From: Lentisphaerota bacterium
Lineage (GTDB): Bacteria > Verrucomicrobiota > Kiritimatiellia > JAAZAB01
NCBI GenBank assembly: GCA_020201415.1
Contig: JAIVGW010000073.1
Coordinates: forward strand, 4,918 to 11,266
DNA: 6,349 bases
Reading direction: 5' to 3'
Under the pieces are notes generated by a model. It saw nothing but the letters and a program-made list of their open reading frames with translations. It made no database searches and had not been told where the DNA came from. Of this stretch, positions 5,946 through 6,349 are shown one piece after another. Position 1 is the stretch's first letter, and each line of letters starts with the position of its first letter. A program made the position numbers and the translations under genes.

Positions 5946-6349
5946 ATGTCGTCAAAGCGATGTATCGGTTTATCACTGGCGCTGGTAGGGTGTTTGGGGT
6001 TGTTTTGCGTTACATCTGCGGAATTGCATGCGGCGGCGGGTGCGCCGAAGCCGCAAATGGTGCTGGTGGCTGAAGGCGTCAGTCTGGCGCCCATTGTGAT
6101 TTTTGCAGATGCCCCGCCTTTGACTCGCCGCGCGGCGGATGAGCTGGCTGAATATATCGAGAAGACCTCCGGCGCCCGGCCGGAAGTAATGGAAGGCCTG
6201 CCGGATCCTGTGCCGGAACAGGCGATCTGGGTCGGGTACCAACCCAAGCTCAAAGATCTGTTCCCGGAAATCGATTTTGATTTTCAGCATCCGGAGGAAA
6301 TCCTGATTGCCTGTAACGGAAAAAACCTGGTAATTGCCGGCCGCGACCG
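5946..6349 (+). CDS. N-terminal part of a third DUF4838-type secreted protein (copy 3; 3' end outside window)
   Basis: The ATG at 5946 lies 4 nt after AAGGAG (5936-5941) and opens a frame that runs to the right edge for 134 codons plus two bases without a stop. The signal peptide has the family layout: K4-R5, hydrophobic segment, LVGC at 13-16, and LHA-AAG with likely cleavage after residue 29. The mature part begins AAGAPKPQMVLVAEGVSL and is nearly identical to copy 1: I count 7 differences over the first ~104 mature residues. It contains the TRRAADELAEYIEKTSG helix of the GH67/GH20-type N-terminal domain. It retains the 36-residue segment lost from copy 2. Residue 134 is Arg, as in copy 2, where copy 1 has Cys135. 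Whether it has the C-terminal lectin-like module, or is itself intact, cannot be seen here. Confidence 0.85.
   Translation, partial: MSSKRCIGLSLALVGCLGLFCVTSAELHAAAGAPKPQMVLVAEGVSLAPIVIFADAPPLTRRAADELAEYIEKTSGARPEVMEGLPDPVPEQAIWVGYQPKLKDLFPEIDFDFQHPEEILIACNGKNLVIAGRD

Larger units (their letters stand above)
929..6349 (+). repeat. Tandem array of three paralogous gene copies
   Basis: Three direct copies start at 939, 3852 and 5946, spaced by unrelated intergenic sequence. Homology begins at the Shine-Dalgarno sequence for copies 1 and 2. Coding identity is high, but indels exist: copy 2 has one extra residue near 4415, two fewer near 5015, the 107-bp loss at 4113, and no C-terminal module. 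The array may continue to the right. Confidence 0.85.

Overview
The window looks like a carbohydrate-degradation region from a GC-rich bacterium, most likely in the Planctomycetota-Verrucomicrobiota-Chlamydiota group (Lentisphaerota, Kiritimatiellota or Verrucomicrobiota). This assignment is an inference. It rests on a tandem family of large secreted DUF4838-type proteins, which are common in those phyla, on a DUF1080/LamG-like C-terminal module, and on GC-rich coding DNA alternating with AT-rich spacers that carry heptamer repeats and a GC-rich hairpin repeat. No marker gene is present to settle the taxonomy.

Layout, all on the + strand. (1) 2-841: the 3' end of a larger gene whose visible product ends in a CBM9-like/DOMON-like carbohydrate-binding beta-sandwich. 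(2) 842-938: an AT-rich spacer with degenerate heptamers and a good sigma70-type promoter match. (3) 939-3632: copy 1, an intact 897-residue secreted protein with a GH67/GH20-type N-terminal domain, a DUF4838 core and a concanavalin-A-like C-terminal domain. (4) 3633-3851: a spacer with a weak terminator-like hairpin and a 122-bp MITE-like hairpin repeat. (5) 3852-5799: copy 2, a close paralogue broken by a net deletion of about 107 bp that shifts the frame; it also lacks the C-terminal lectin-like domain. (6) 5800-5945: an AT-rich spacer with another heptamer tract and a small hairpin in front of the ribosome-binding site. (7) 5946-6349: the start of copy 3, in frame, intact so far, running off the right edge.

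The proteins appear to be exported enzymes or binding proteins acting on complex polysaccharide outside the cytoplasm, next to a carbohydrate-active enzyme, as in a polysaccharide-utilisation cluster. Substrate and catalytic activity cannot be read from the sequence. The most notable features are the tandem amplification itself, the patchy mosaic of identical and diverged blocks among copies (suggesting gene conversion), the recent-looking inactivation of copy 2, the difference in C-terminal domain between copies 1 and 2, and the hairpin repeat inserted between them. I did not find convincing evidence of a wholly new system.
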